This document shows, one piece after another, positions 10,573-22,096 of a stretch of DNA of 64,000 nucleotides. Below the pieces are notes generated by a model that was not told the origin of the DNA, did not search any database, and was given only the letters and a program-made list of their open reading frames with translations. This stretch comes from Mycoplasmopsis bovis PG45. GTDB taxonomy: Bacteria; Bacillota_I; Bacilli_A; Mycoplasmatales; Metamycoplasmataceae. The stretch lies in contig NC_014760.1 in assembly GCF_000183385.1 (NCBI RefSeq), forward strand, positions 248,001 to 312,000. Direction: 5' to 3'. Numbering within the stretch: the first letter of the stretch is position 1; the number at the start of each line of letters is the position of its first letter. A program made the position numbers and the translations under genes.

Positions 10573-11397
10573 ATGCTCAAATTACAGAAGGCAACTGACA
10601 AAGACTTAAAGAACATATATAGCTTTTTAGATACTGATAGGCTACTTAACTTCTTTTTTATTGGGGATATAAAAACATATGGCTTAAATTCTGAATTTAT
10701 GCCTGTATTTATTAGTAAAGATGAAAATGACAAAGTTAACTCAATAGTTTTAATATATTATGCAACATTACTAATTTATGATCCTTACAAATTGATTCAA
10801 GTTAATGATTTAGAAAATCTAATTAAGCTTCATAATATTCAAACAATCAATATAAGTGACAAAATATATAAGCATTATGCTTCTTATTTTGAAATTAATC
10901 AAGATATATACGAAGTAAATCATCAAGAATTAGCATATTGCGATAAGCCAGTTACTGACTTGGATTTATCGGAAGTTACAAGAGCCAAATATGAAGATTT
11001 AGAAAAAATTGTTGATTCAAGAATGCAAATTAATGAATTTAGTGCACTAATTTCTAATTATCAAAAGGAACTTGAAACCTACCAAAATGCCTATAAAAAA
11101 GGCGTTTTAGACCCATTTATTATTAAAAAAGATAATAAAGTAGTAGCTAATTCATTGGTGGCAATCAAAACTGATGATGTGGTATTAGTAGGCGGAGTTT
11201 ATTGTTTAAATGAGTTTAGAAATAAAGGTTATGCAACTAAAACTGTTGCCGCTTTAACTAATTACATAGTTAACGAAGAAAAAAAGACTGCAATGCTTTT
11301 TTATCATAATCCAGCAGCTGGAAGAATTTATCATAAAATAGGTTATATTCCTTGTGGTAACTTATACACTATTGCAGTTAAGGGTCATCTTAAATAA
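10573..11397 (+). CDS. GNAT-family acetyltransferase
   Basis: A 274-residue protein. The C-terminal half carries the GNAT acetyl-CoA pyrophosphate-binding pattern (FRNKGYATKTVAALTNY) and the later NPAAGRIYHKIGYIPCG. The N-terminal half is less conserved, as in two-domain GNATs. AAGGAG precedes the ATG. Nineteen bases separate it from ffh, so the two may be co-transcribed. The acceptor substrate cannot be named. Confidence 0.85.
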   Translation: MLKLQKATDKDLKNIYSFLDTDRLLNFFFIGDIKTYGLNSEFMPVFISKDENDKVNSIVLIYYATLLIYDPYKLIQVNDLENLIKLHNIQTINISDKIYKHYASYFEINQDIYEVNHQELAYCDKPVTDLDLSEVTRAKYEDLEKIVDSRMQINEFSALISNYQKELETYQNAYKKGVLDPFIIKKDNKVVANSLVAIKTDDVVLVGGVYCLNEFRNKGYATKTVAALTNYIVNEEKKTAMLFYHNPAAGRIYHKIGYIPCGNLYTIAVKGHLK

Positions 11398-11415
11398 AAG
11401 TAAAAAGGGGCAAAA

Positions 11416-12774
11416 ATGTTAAATTTTTTAGAAAATAGAATACAAAAATCTATTAAAAAAATGGCTAGTAAGACAGTTGTTAGTGAAGAAGACATTCTAG
11501 GTGTTGCTAGAGACATTAAAATGGCTTTATTAGAAGCTGACGTTAATTTAAAAGTTGTTAAAGATTTTGTGGCTAATGTTAAAGAAAAGGCACTTAGTGC
11601 AAATTTAGTCGGAACTTTGAATGCTGAACAGACAATGATCAAAATTGTTCACAATGAATTGGTTGATATTCTAGGTAAAGAAGTTAGACCAATTGAGATT
11701 ACAAAAAAGCCATATATTATTATGATGACCGGACTTCAAGGTAGTGGAAAAACAACTGCTTGTGCCAAAATTGCTCACTTTTTAAAGAAAAAGAATCAAA
11801 TTGAGAAGCCACTTTTAGTAGCAGCTGATATTTACCGTCCAGCTGCTGTGCAACAATTAGTAACCTTGGCTAAAGGAATCCAAGTCGATTACTTTGAAAA
11901 AGGAACTAATGTTTCAGCACAGCAGATAGTTAAAGAATCATTAACTTTTGCTAAAGAAAACAAAAACGATCTTATTATCATTGACACTGCAGGACGTTTA
12001 AGCATTGATGAGCCATTAATGAACGAATTGTGAGAGTTAAAGAATATTTGCGAACCACAAGAAATCTTTTTTGTAGCAGATGCACTTAGTGGTCAAGATA
12101 TTATTAATGTAGCAAATACATTTAACAATAGACTAAAGCTAACTGGTTCAGTTATAACAAAATTAGATTCAGATGCACGTGGTGGTGCTGCACTTAGTCT
12201 TTCAAAAGTTTTATCGTTGCCAATAAGATTCATTGGAACTGGTGAAAAAATTGGTAATTTAGATTTATTCTACCCTGATAGAATGGCTGATCGTATTTTA
12301 GGAATGGGCGATGTAATGAGTTTAATTGAAAAAGCTGAAGAAGTTATTGACCCATCGATGGCTAATAATATGGTAGCAAAATTGCTAAGAGGGAATTTTA
12401 CTATAGATGATTTAATGAACAACTTAATGCAAATTAAAAAGTTAGGAAAAATGAGTAAAATTCTCAAAATGATTCCTGGTTTAGCAAATAAAGTTAGTCC
12501 TGAAAAAATTGAAGAAGCTGAGAGAAAAATGGCTATTTATGAGATTTTAATTAGCTCAATGACAGTTAAAGAAAGAAAGAATCCAAAACTACTTAAGCAA
12601 GCTTCTAGAAAGAAAAGAATAATGGAAGGTTCTGGCAGAAGTGCTCAAGAGTACAATAAGCTTTTAAATGACTTTGATCAGATGTCAAAAAATATGACTG
12701 AAATGGCTAAAAAAGTTAAGAGCGGAGACCTTTCAGAACTTAATAAATTAGGTTTTGGATCTGGCGGGTTTTAA
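11416..12774 (+). CDS. ffh: Signal recognition particle GTPase Ffh
   Basis: A 452-residue SRP54 homologue with N, G and M domains in order. GTPase motifs are GLQGSGKTT (P-loop, about residues 108-116), AADIYRPAA, DTAGR and TKLD. The Met-rich M domain (about 300-452) binds SRP RNA and signal sequences. It delivers nascent membrane proteins and lipoproteins to FtsY and SecYEG. One TGA codon encodes Trp. Length is normal. The 4.5S RNA gene was not found nearby. Confidence 0.97.
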
Positions 12775-12790
12775 TATATAATAGGCAATT

Positions 12791-13756
12791 ATGAAAGCAA
12801 TAAATAATTTTTGACTTCCTAGACTATTTAGCAATGAGTATATAGAAGGCACCTTGGCTTTTAAAGGTTATCATGGTGCACTTTTGTCGCAATCTATTTA
12901 TTGATCTTTTGTTGCAGCGGCAATAATAGCTTCAGTGCTAATAAGTTTCTTCAGACGCATAATTAAAGAAAATTATGCAGGAACAAAAAAAATAATGTTT
13001 CTCCCAAAAGTGCTGTTTTGAAGAATTTTTGGCATATTATCATTAGCAGGAATAGTTGCTAGATGTATTATTGTTATATTAACAAATTATCAATTTAAAT
13101 TCGAAATATTACCATTACATTTTTGCAGGCTTATGGTTATTTTCCTTGCTGTTGCAATGATTATCAATAGAATTGATTTAATTAAATATTTTGGATTTTT
13201 AAGTGTTTTTGGAGCAATATCTGCACTATTTGTTCCATCAATGGGTGAATATTCTGGAGCTGATAACTTCTGATTCTGAGATTATTTACTTCTTCATATT
13301 TATTCATTTGTTGTTCCGTTTCTTTTATTTGCCATTTCAAAATTTGAATATACATTTAAAACAACAGTAGTAACAATTACTTTCTTTGTTGTAATGTGCT
13401 TATTAATGTTTGGAATAAATTTTGCATTAGATACTTATGCAAAAGATCCTACTTGAAAGTCTAATTATTGATACCTTGGACTTAATGAAAACAATGACTT
13501 ATATCAAAAATTTGGCAAGGTAGTGGCTTGACCAACTCACATATTACTTTTTATATTTTTAGGTATTGTATTAACTATTTTATTTATTGCAGTATGAGCA
13601 TTATTTGACAAAATTTATATTATTAAAGAAGAAGGAAAAATAAAGGCTTATGTAACTCGTTCTGACTTTTGAGTTAAATACAAAGAGTCGATGAAACAAT
13701 TTTTCAAAAGAGATAAAAATAGAAAAAAAGATGAATTTGCTACTATTGCAAATTAG
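12791..13756 (+). CDS. YwaF/TMEM164-like membrane protein
   Basis: A 321-residue polytopic protein with about seven membrane spans. It is broken into short pieces by many TGA-encoded Trp. The LPLHFCRLMV segment and the later LLLHIYSFVVPF with conserved His fit the YwaF family (related to TMEM164). The start MKAINNFWLPRLFSNEYIEG is 16 bases after ffh, so it is probably co-transcribed. It ends in a basic cytoplasmic tail (KRDKNRKKDE). No enzymatic function is established for bacterial members. Confidence 0.78.
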
Positions 13757-13809
13757 ATTAAGCAATTTGCTTTTGCTATTGAAATATTAAGCTAAAATAA
13801 TAATCACTA

Positions 13810-13972
13810 CAATATAGCATATAGAGTTGTGGAGCTTAGCTAGCTGTGAAACAAGCCAACCTGCATATTAATTGTAAGGTGGATAGCAAGAGATATATAA
13901 ATATCTAACATGCAACAGTATAATTTTTACTCCCAGCCTATTTGCAATAACAATAGGCGGGAGTTTTATTTT
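13810..13972 (+). promoter_or_regulatory. Structured 5' leader of metK (candidate riboswitch or attenuator)
   Basis: About 160 bases lie between a TATA-like box (TAAAATAATAAT, about 13793) and metK and hold several possible helices. These include a bulged CCAACCT/AGGTGG arm near 13857-13879, AGATAT/ATATCT near 13890-13905, the palindromic AGCTAGCT, and the final terminator hairpin. No consensus of the SAM-I, SAM-II or SAM-III classes is recognisable. It could be a cis-regulatory leader or a small RNA ending just before metK. Confidence 0.5.
13929..13971 (+). terminator. Terminator hairpin directly before the metK start
   Basis: Stem ACTCCC-A-GCCTATT pairs with AATAGGC-GGGAGT (13 bp with one bulge) followed by TTTATTTT. 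Only 8 bases separate the hairpin from the metK ATG. The 3' strand includes GGGAG, the only plausible Shine-Dalgarno sequence for metK, so folding would block both transcription and translation. Confidence 0.75.
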
Positions 13973-15121
13973 ATGACTAAAAATAGAAAAATTTTATTCA
14001 CTAGTGAATCAGTTGGAATGGGGCATCCAGACAAGATTTGCGATCAAATCAGTGACGCGGTAATTGATGAATTTATAAAAATAGATCCTTACTCTAGACT
14101 GGCCATTGAAACGGTTGCTTCAGGTAATCAAATTTATATAACTGGTGAAATAGCCTCAAATGCATCAGTTGACATTAAAAAAGTTGCGCTTGAAACTATT
14201 TTCAATATTGATAATGACTATCAAATTAATATACCCGAAGTTATTTTAAACATAAAAAAACAAAGTGATGATATTGCGCAAGGCGTGCTTTTAGATGATG
14301 ATGAAATAGGCGCTGGCGATCAAGGAATTATGTTTGGATATGCAACAAATGAAACTCCTGAGTATATGCCACTTGCTATAACATTAGCACACAGAATTGT
14401 CCAAAAAGCAAGTGAATTAATTAAATTAGGTGAATTTAAGCATGCTAAAAGTGATATGAAAAGCCAAGTAACATTAGATTTTTCAGATAATCAAACAAAA
14501 GTTGAGACAGTTTTATTCTCATGCCAACATGATGAGAAATTTGACGAAAATACTTTTAAAACAACCATAATTGAAAAAATTATTTACCCAATTATGGATG
14601 AGTATAAACTTAATAAACCAAATAGAATCTTGATAAATCCAACCGGAAGATTTGTAATTGGTGGAATTGTTGGAGATGCTGGATTAACAGGTAGAAAAAT
14701 AATAGTTGATACATACGGTGGAACAGCACACCATGGTGGAGGTGCTTTTAGTGGCAAAGACGCAACTAAGGTTGACCGTTCTGCTGCTTATGCTTGCCGT
14801 TGAATTGCTAAGAATTTAGTAGCTGCAGGAGTAGCCGATAAATTAGAAATACAAGTGTCATATGCAATTGGTGTTGCTGAGCCAGTGTCGATATACGTTG
14901 ATTCGTTTGGAACAAATAAAGTACCAAATGGATTAATTGTTGATGCTATAAATAGCATATTTGATTTAAGACCAAGAGCAATAATTCACGAATTAGAACT
15001 AAGAAAACCTATTTATAAAAAAACAGCATGTTTTGGCCATTTTGGTCGTAAAGATGTATTGTTTCCTTGAGAAAAACTTGATAAAGTTTCTGAAGTTAAG
15101 GCCTATTTTGGCTTAAAATAG
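13973..15121 (+). CDS. metK: S-adenosylmethionine synthetase
   Basis: A 382-residue enzyme making SAM from methionine and ATP; SAM feeds rRNA, tRNA and DNA methylation, including the HsdM in this window. Signatures are [32 protein letters not shown] and GGGAFSGKD. Two TGA codons encode Trp. The start MTKNRKILF aligns with the family N-terminus; an upstream ATG at 13910 would translate through the terminator hairpin and is rejected. Expression is probably controlled by the leader. Confidence 0.96.
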
Positions 15122-15197
15122 CCATGTAAAATATTTTGCGCAAATGTAATCTTTATGGTAAAATTGATAAATCACCATATAAAAAGAGGTCACAAGC

Positions 15198-15320
15198 ATG
15201 CGTAAAATTGTTAGAGTCAAAAATAAATTACGTGCTGAAAAAAGATTACACAAGTTACAATTAGAACAAGCACGTGACAAAAGAAGAGCTGAAAGAGCAG
15301 CAGCTGAACAAGCTAAATAG
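15198..15320 (+). CDS. Small basic protein of 40 residues
   Basis: Begins MRKIVRVKNKLRAEK, is very rich in Lys, Arg, Ala and Glu, and is likely one long helix. I do not recognise it. It does not match ribosomal protein uS21 or bL34. Support for a real gene: AGAGGT 8 bases before the ATG, a promoter-like TTATGGTAAAAT about 40 bases upstream, a monocistronic layout between metK and a strong terminator, and a clean reading frame. Confidence 0.6.
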   Translation: MRKIVRVKNKLRAEKRLHKLQLEQARDKRRAERAAAEQAK

Positions 15321-15341
15321 TATTCAAAAACTTAATAAATT

Positions 15342-15369
15342 AAAAATCAAGCAGCGACGCTTGATTTTT
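15342..15369. terminator. Bidirectional terminator
   Basis: Perfect 11-bp stem AAAAATCAAGC/GCTTGATTTTT between the small basic protein gene (plus) and the convergent hypothetical gene (minus). It can serve both. Confidence 0.85.
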
Positions 15370-15383
15370 TACATTTTAGTCAG

Positions 15384-15775
15384 TTATTTTTCCTTTAGCT
15401 CTATAAAACAGTTTGATAGTAAAGCTTCATTATTGTTAAAATCTTGCAAAAATAGCCTGTAACTTGCTTTATTTTTCTCAAAGTCAATTTCATCTAATAC
15501 CGAAATCAACGGCAGTAATTGACCATTTTCACTATAAACAGATGAATCATAAGATTTTTCATTGAGCCTAAAAACTAGGGTTACTGCATCTCTAAAGATA
15601 TTTAGAGTTGAATTAGTGAATTCAATTCTAGTAACTACTTTAGTATCAGATTCTTTAAAGGTAAATGATTTTGTTTTTACTCCAAAGTTATCGTTATAAA
15701 GCTCATATTCAGCATCGACTTCAGTTTCTACTGTAACATCATCACTATTAGGTTGCTTAACAAGAGAGTTAAATA

Positions 15776-15785
<10 letters not shown>
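15384..15785 (-). CDS. Hypothetical protein downstream of gltX
   Basis: A 133-residue acidic protein (MKIIFNSLVKQPNSDD...) with alternating hydrophobic residues suggesting mostly beta structure; a small beta-barrel such as the DUF1934/YwiB type is possible but not shown. No membrane segment or signal peptide. Its ATG lies within the 3' end of gltX (10-base overlap in another frame), so it is probably co-transcribed and translationally coupled with gltX. Confidence 0.75.
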
Positions 15786-17167
<1,382 letters not shown>

Positions 17168-17453
17168 ATAAGTCTCCATTTATATAAAAATACTAATAAT
17201 TGTGCAAAAATGCACAAAATGTATGTTTATTATTAAGCCATATTAAAATATATTTATAAATAATTATAAGCATTTTAAATTTCAGTTTAGAAAATTAATA
17301 AGCTAGAAAAATTACTATAAATATAGTAACGTTTCCGCACTATTTAATAATGGCATATTTTTTGCATATTAGTCTTAATTGTTACAAATTGTATAATTAT
17401 TTCAGTTAGCGTGTGTTTCTCATATATATTATTATTTTTTTCAGGGGGATTAA

Positions 17454-19493
17454 ATGACTAAGAAGCCCTTTTTATTGATATTAACAACTCCAGTACTTCC
17501 AGTATTATCAATTAGTTGTATAAACTCTAATTCAAAAAATAATCCAAGTGTTAACCCACATACTGATCCTAATGCAAATAATGAAAATAGTTCATCTGCA
17601 ACACCTGGCAAAGATAAAAATGACAAGTCAGCATCAAATGTAGTACCAATTGCTAAAATTCAAAAATTAATAAATGTTAGCTACATTGAGAATGAAACGC
17701 CATTAAGAAGCCAAAAATACATTAAAGGCAAGGAGTTTAAACCCTTTGCTTTATCTGAATTTGCTAAATCAGGTTATAGATTAGCTGGATATTTTTTAGA
17801 TAACAAATTTACCAAGATTTTGCCTGATAATTTTAAACCTGAAAAAGATACTAAAATATTTTTAAAATTTGAAGAAATAATAAATCCTAATTTTGTTGAA
17901 AATGAACATAAATTACAAACATTGGTACCATTGAACTTAAAAAACCAAAGTGTTAAATTTGTTAAATACAACGATATTGACTATATTGACTTAGATCAGT
18001 TTGTTGAATTATCTAAGGATGTTTTAGCACTAAATGATAATTTAGACACTAAAAATGTTTTATATAATGGCAAAGTATATAATCTAAAAAGATCATTTGA
18101 AATTAGTAAAACAAAAGAAAGTCTTACTTTAAACTCTATAAAACAGTATATTTCACCTACTAATGAAGAAAATATTACCCTAAAAAGTTATATTAAGTTT
18201 GACTATGCTAAACAACAAATAACAGTTTCTGGCTTTGATTTCTTTGAATCGGTTAAACCATATGAGCCTGAAGGCAAATTAGAATTTTATGATGATTCTA
18301 ATAATAGATTTAATGAATTCAAGATAGATTTGCAAAAATATAAGATTGATATGCTCAACAATAGTGGCAAAATTTATCTTCCATTCGTAATGCTCAATCA
18401 ACTAATATTAGGCGAGTCAGAAAATCAACTTTATTTTAATGGTGATAAAGTATATATTTTTGAATTTAATCAAGTTCATGATAGCAAAAACAATGATGAT
18501 AAGAAGAAATTACTTTCAAACGCCAAAAATTCACCAATTACACTTAATCAAAAGCATTTTCAGTTTAACTATTTGCTGTTCTTGTTAGATAATTTCTATC
18601 CAATTAGATCTAAAAATAGTGAGACATATAAGCAATTTTTAGAAAACTATAAAGAAAGTATTTTAAGTGATGATAATGTAAAGCATTTTCAAGCACTCAA
18701 CTCATTAATTTATGACTTAGATGATATCCATACAAAAATTCTTGTTTGAGGACATCAATATGTAAGTGATTTAGAAAAACAAATAAAAGAGCCCAATACT
18801 AGCGAGTTAAAGGAAAGAAGAAAAAGATTCAAAGAATATGAACGCAAATTATTGAATCTTGAAATCCGTCACAATTTAAATGAAAGAGATGTGAGATACA
18901 CTCCTGATAAGCAAACTGCAATAATAAAAATTGACTTTTTTACTAGATATTTAACTGACGGAATTAAAAAGCAGCTATTAGAGGCCAAAAGCAAAGGTGC
19001 TAAAAATATTGTTTTTGATTTAACATTAAATCGTGGTGGCTCAGTACAAGCTACATGAGAAATTTTAGGATATTTAGCAAATAATAAATACAAATATAAT
19101 AAGTATTATCCATTAAGTAAGGACAAAGTAATAACCAATATAAAGTCTAAAGTAGATAATAAAGAGTTTAACTTTAAATACTTTATATTAACCTCACCAA
19201 TAAATTATTCAGCTGGAAACATGTTTGCAGCAGTTTCAAAAAATAATAACTTAGCTAAAATAATTGGGTATAAATCAGCTGGGGGGGGTTCAGAAGTTAG
19301 GGTTAGTGTATTGTCTACAGGCACCATCATTAGAAGAAGCGGAAATTATGTACTAAGTGATTCTGACTTTAAGACCTATGAATTAGGTGTAAAACCAGAC
19401 ATAGAATTTGAAAAGAAAAGTAATGAATATGATCTTGATAAACTTTTTGATCTTGATTATATTCAAAAGATAGTTAATGAAAGCAATAAATAG
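17454..19493 (+). CDS. S41-family peptidase-like lipoprotein, copy 1
   Basis: A 679-residue surface lipoprotein: signal peptide with lipobox LSISC (Cys 22), then an Asn/Ser-rich linker to about residue 60. A segment with GYRLAGYFLDNKFTK recalls an InlB B-repeat-like module (about 70-145), followed by a middle domain and a C-terminal tail-specific protease (S41) domain. The region YSAGN near residue 586 carries the candidate catalytic Ser, followed by KSAGGGSE. Two TGA codons encode Trp. A run of eight G at 19281-19288 sits inside the protease domain. A paralogue follows 26 bases downstream. Substrate unknown. Confidence 0.8.
19281..19288 (+). repeat. Poly(G) tract of eight inside the S41 gene
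   Basis: GCT followed by eight G encodes Ala-Gly-Gly-Gly in the protease domain. The frame is open at this length. Gain or loss of one G would truncate the protein soon after the active-site region. Confidence 0.7.
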
Positions 19494-19519
19494 AAATTAA
19501 TAAAGGAGTAATAGTAAAT

Positions 19520-21451
19520 ATGAAAATTAAGAAATTAAAAAGCTTATTCATTGCTTCTTGCACTATTGCTCCGCTTATTTCATTATCAGCAACTAGCAAT
19601 ATTAATAGTGATACAAGTGTAAGTTCAAAATTAAAAGAGTTTGATTTAATACTATTAGCTAGAGAGCTAAATCGCGAACCTAAACAAGCAAAAGTTAAAA
19701 TGTACCTACATAATGATGTAGCATATATTGGAATTCAAGAGTTTTTGAAAACTATTTCAAAAGTAGTTAAAAATGAAAATATAAACTTTAGTTTTAATGG
19801 AGACAAAGTTGTATTAACCTATAAAACAGCCACAGACAGCTCAAATCCATTAACATTAACAGTTGATTACACAAAGCAGAAAATATTTGTTTCTAATTAT
19901 AAGTTCTTTGTAGAAATATTAAGAAATTTTGAGCGTGGGGAAGAAAAACTTGATATTGATTTTCTAAAGTCAGAGAACAAAAATTCAATTCTGAATTTTG
20001 AATATGATCTTAAAAAATACAACATTGAGATTTTAAAAGATGGGGTAGATTTGTATTTACCACAAGTTCTGTTAAATCAAGTTTTTTTAAATGAATCAAA
20101 TATACAAACATACTTTAATGGTGAAGTTTTAAACATATTTAAATTTGCTGAATCATTACAAGGATCTGGGCCAATTTGGCTTAAAAAATCTGATAAAAAT
20201 AATAATAAAGCAATTCCAGAGGGATTAAGAAAGTTTCAGTACCAATATTTCCCCTTTTTACTTGATCATTATTATGGCATTAAATTAAGTGATAACAGCT
20301 CATATATTAATTTTCTTAAAAAATACGAAGCTGATATTTTATCTTCAAATGATAAGCATTACTTAGCAACTAAGCAAATAATTAAGGATTTAGACGATTT
20401 ACACTCTGCTTTTATTCTTGATGGATACTTCGATAAAAGTGACAATATATTAAAACTATTTCCACAAAATAGAGAAAGAGTACATAAACATTTACAGTTA
20501 CAGAATAAGCTAGCTAGTGTTTATTTCAAAAACAACTATGAGTATACTAATGTATACACTCCTGATAGTCAAACTTCTGTGATTTCATTTAAAAAATTTG
20601 AAGAAGATAGTGCAATGCATATTGAAAAAGCACTAAAAGAAGCAAAAAGCAAGGGTGTTAAAAACATTATTTTTAATGTAACACTTAATGGTGGTGGTTA
20701 CATTGGAGCTGCTTATGAAATAATGGGTTTTTTAACAGACAAACCATTTAAAGTTTGGACTTATAATCCTTTGTCGGGTGAAAAGAAAATTGAAATTATC
20801 AAATCTAAGAAACCAAAATATAATTTTAATTATTTTGTATTAACTGCCCCAGTATCATTTAGCGCAGGTAATATTTTTCCACAATTAGTTAGGGACAATA
20901 ATTTAGGAAAAATTATTGGCTATGACACTTTTGGTGGTTCATCTGCTATTGGATATTATATTTTACCAACTGGTGATATTATTCAACTTAGTAGTAATAC
21001 TGTATTTACTAACAAAAACTTTGAAACAACCGAATTTGGCGTAAAGCCAGATTATCCATTCGATGAAAATATTGAAACAGGCGCCAAAAATTTATATGAT
21101 TTAAAGTATTTGCAAGATTTTATAAAAAATATCTCAAAAAAAGAAATTGATAAGCCATCTAAACCAATAAATAAGCCAGAGCCTAATCCTAATTTAGAAC
21201 CAAAACCTGTGCCTGACAAAAAACCTGTTCCAGCTCCAAATGCAAATAGCAGTAGTCCTAAATTTAATTTTGATAATGACAATACTATGATTTTAGTACC
21301 TGAAAATAGTTTTACTCCTGATGCAGTAGATAAGAACAATGGTATCAGAAATAAAGCAGGACTAATTGCTGGGATTTCAGTCGGCGTAGCATCTGGTGTT
21401 GCTGTATTGTCAACTATGACTTATTTCTTAGTTAAAAGATTTAGAAAATAA
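19520..21451 (+). CDS. S41-family peptidase-like surface protein, copy 2
   Basis: A 643-residue paralogue of the upstream gene with the same middle domain and S41 domain (FSAGNIF with the candidate Ser, then DTFGGSSAIGY). It lacks the InlB-like module. The N-terminal signal (MKIKKLKSLFIASC) has a Cys at 14, but the hydrophobic stretch continues, so lipid attachment is uncertain. A Pro/Lys-rich spacer (about 545-590) precedes a C-terminal membrane anchor (GISVGVASGVAVLSTMTYFL) with a basic tail. The catalytic domain should be outside. AAAGGAG lies upstream of the ATG, and it is likely co-transcribed with copy 1. Confidence 0.8.
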   Translation: MKIKKLKSLFIASCTIAPLISLSATSNINSDTSVSSKLKEFDLILLARELNREPKQAKVKMYLHNDVAYIGIQEFLKTISKVVKNENINFSFNGDKVVLTYKTATDSSNPLTLTVDYTKQKIFVSNYKFFVEILRNFERGEEKLDIDFLKSENKNSILNFEYDLKKYNIEILKDGVDLYLPQVLLNQVFLNESNIQTYFNGEVLNIFKFAESLQGSGPIWLKKSDKNNNKAIPEGLRKFQYQYFPFLLDHYYGIKLSDNSSYINFLKKYEADILSSNDKHYLATKQIIKDLDDLHSAFILDGYFDKSDNILKLFPQNRERVHKHLQLQNKLASVYFKNNYEYTNVYTPDSQTSVISFKKFEEDSAMHIEKALKEAKSKGVKNIIFNVTLNGGGYIGAAYEIMGFLTDKPFKVWTYNPLSGEKKIEIIKSKKPKYNFNYFVLTAPVSFSAGNIFPQLVRDNNLGKIIGYDTFGGSSAIGYYILPTGDIIQLSSNTVFTNKNFETTEFGVKPDYPFDENIETGAKNLYDLKYLQDFIKNISKKEIDKPSKPINKPEPNPNLEPKPVPDKKPVPAPNANSSSPKFNFDNDNTMILVPENSFTPDAVDKNNGIRNKAGLIAGISVGVASGVAVLSTMTYFLVKRFRK

Positions 21452-21459
21452 AGCAAGCT

Positions 21460-22014
21460 ATGAATAAAAAAGAACTAAGAAAATTAATGATAGGTAAACG
21501 CAAGCTGCTATCTTTTGATTACAAGTCAAAAGCTAATTTGATTATTAGCAATAATGTTATAGATTTTATAAATAAATACAGATTCAAGCAGATCTGTATT
21601 TATTTATCAACAAAATATGAAGTTGATACAAATCATATAATTAATTGATGTTTAAGCAATAGCATTAGTGTTTATGTTCCAAGAGTCTTAGAAGAGAACA
21701 AAATGGTTATGACTAAGATTGATAATACAAGCAATTATCAATTTAATATATTTAATATCAATGAATCGACATCAAATATTATGTGTGAAATAGATAAAAT
21801 TGATTGCATTTTCACACCATTAGTTGCTTTTGATAAACGCTTAAATAGAATAGGTATGGGCAAAGGATTTTATGATCGTTTTTTTAATGAGAATCCTGGG
21901 AACTATTTAAAAGTCGGAATATGTTTTGATGAACAAAAAGTTGAAAAAGTGGAAATTGATGATAACGACCAAAATCTGGATTTTGTTATTACCGAGAGAA
22001 ATATTTATGAATAA
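21460..22014 (+). CDS. 5-formyltetrahydrofolate cyclo-ligase
   Basis: A 184-residue enzyme of the 5-FTHF cyclo-ligase (YgfA/FAU1) family, which converts 5-formyl-THF to 5,10-methenyl-THF using ATP. The family pattern RIGMGKGFYDRF is plain near the C-terminus, with the basic N-terminus MNKKELRKLMIGKRK. One TGA codon encodes Trp. It begins 8 bases after the second S41 gene, suggesting an operon by position only. Confidence 0.9.
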
Positions 22015-22071
22015 ATCAACTAGCAAATCAGCTACAAAAGTTCACTCAAAAAGCAGTTTTATAGTATTAAA

Positions 22072-22096
22072 AAACCAAGCGTAGTGTGCTTGGTTT
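22072..22096. terminator. Bidirectional terminator
   Basis: Perfect stem AAACCAAGC/GCTTGGTTT between the cyclo-ligase gene and the convergent lipoprotein gene, overlapping the latter's stop codon. Confidence 0.8.

Noticed and set aside
13810-13928. SRP (4.5S) RNA, 6S RNA or SAM-I riboswitch
   Set aside because: The GGUCAGG...GNAA...AGCAG apex of SRP RNA, the large open bubble of 6S RNA and the SAM-I core sequences are not visible; kept only as an unclassified structured leader.
13910-13972. Upstream ATG start for metK
   Set aside because: The extension would be translated through the terminator hairpin and has no likeness to Met[16 protein letters not shown] at 13973 fits the family start.
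15198-15320. Ribosomal protein uS21
   Set aside because: Length and sequence do not match uS21; only the basic composition is alike.
21052-21339. Gly/Leu/Ser-rich minus-strand frame
   Set aside because: Complement of the Pro/Lys-rich spacer of the second S41 protein; no start signals.
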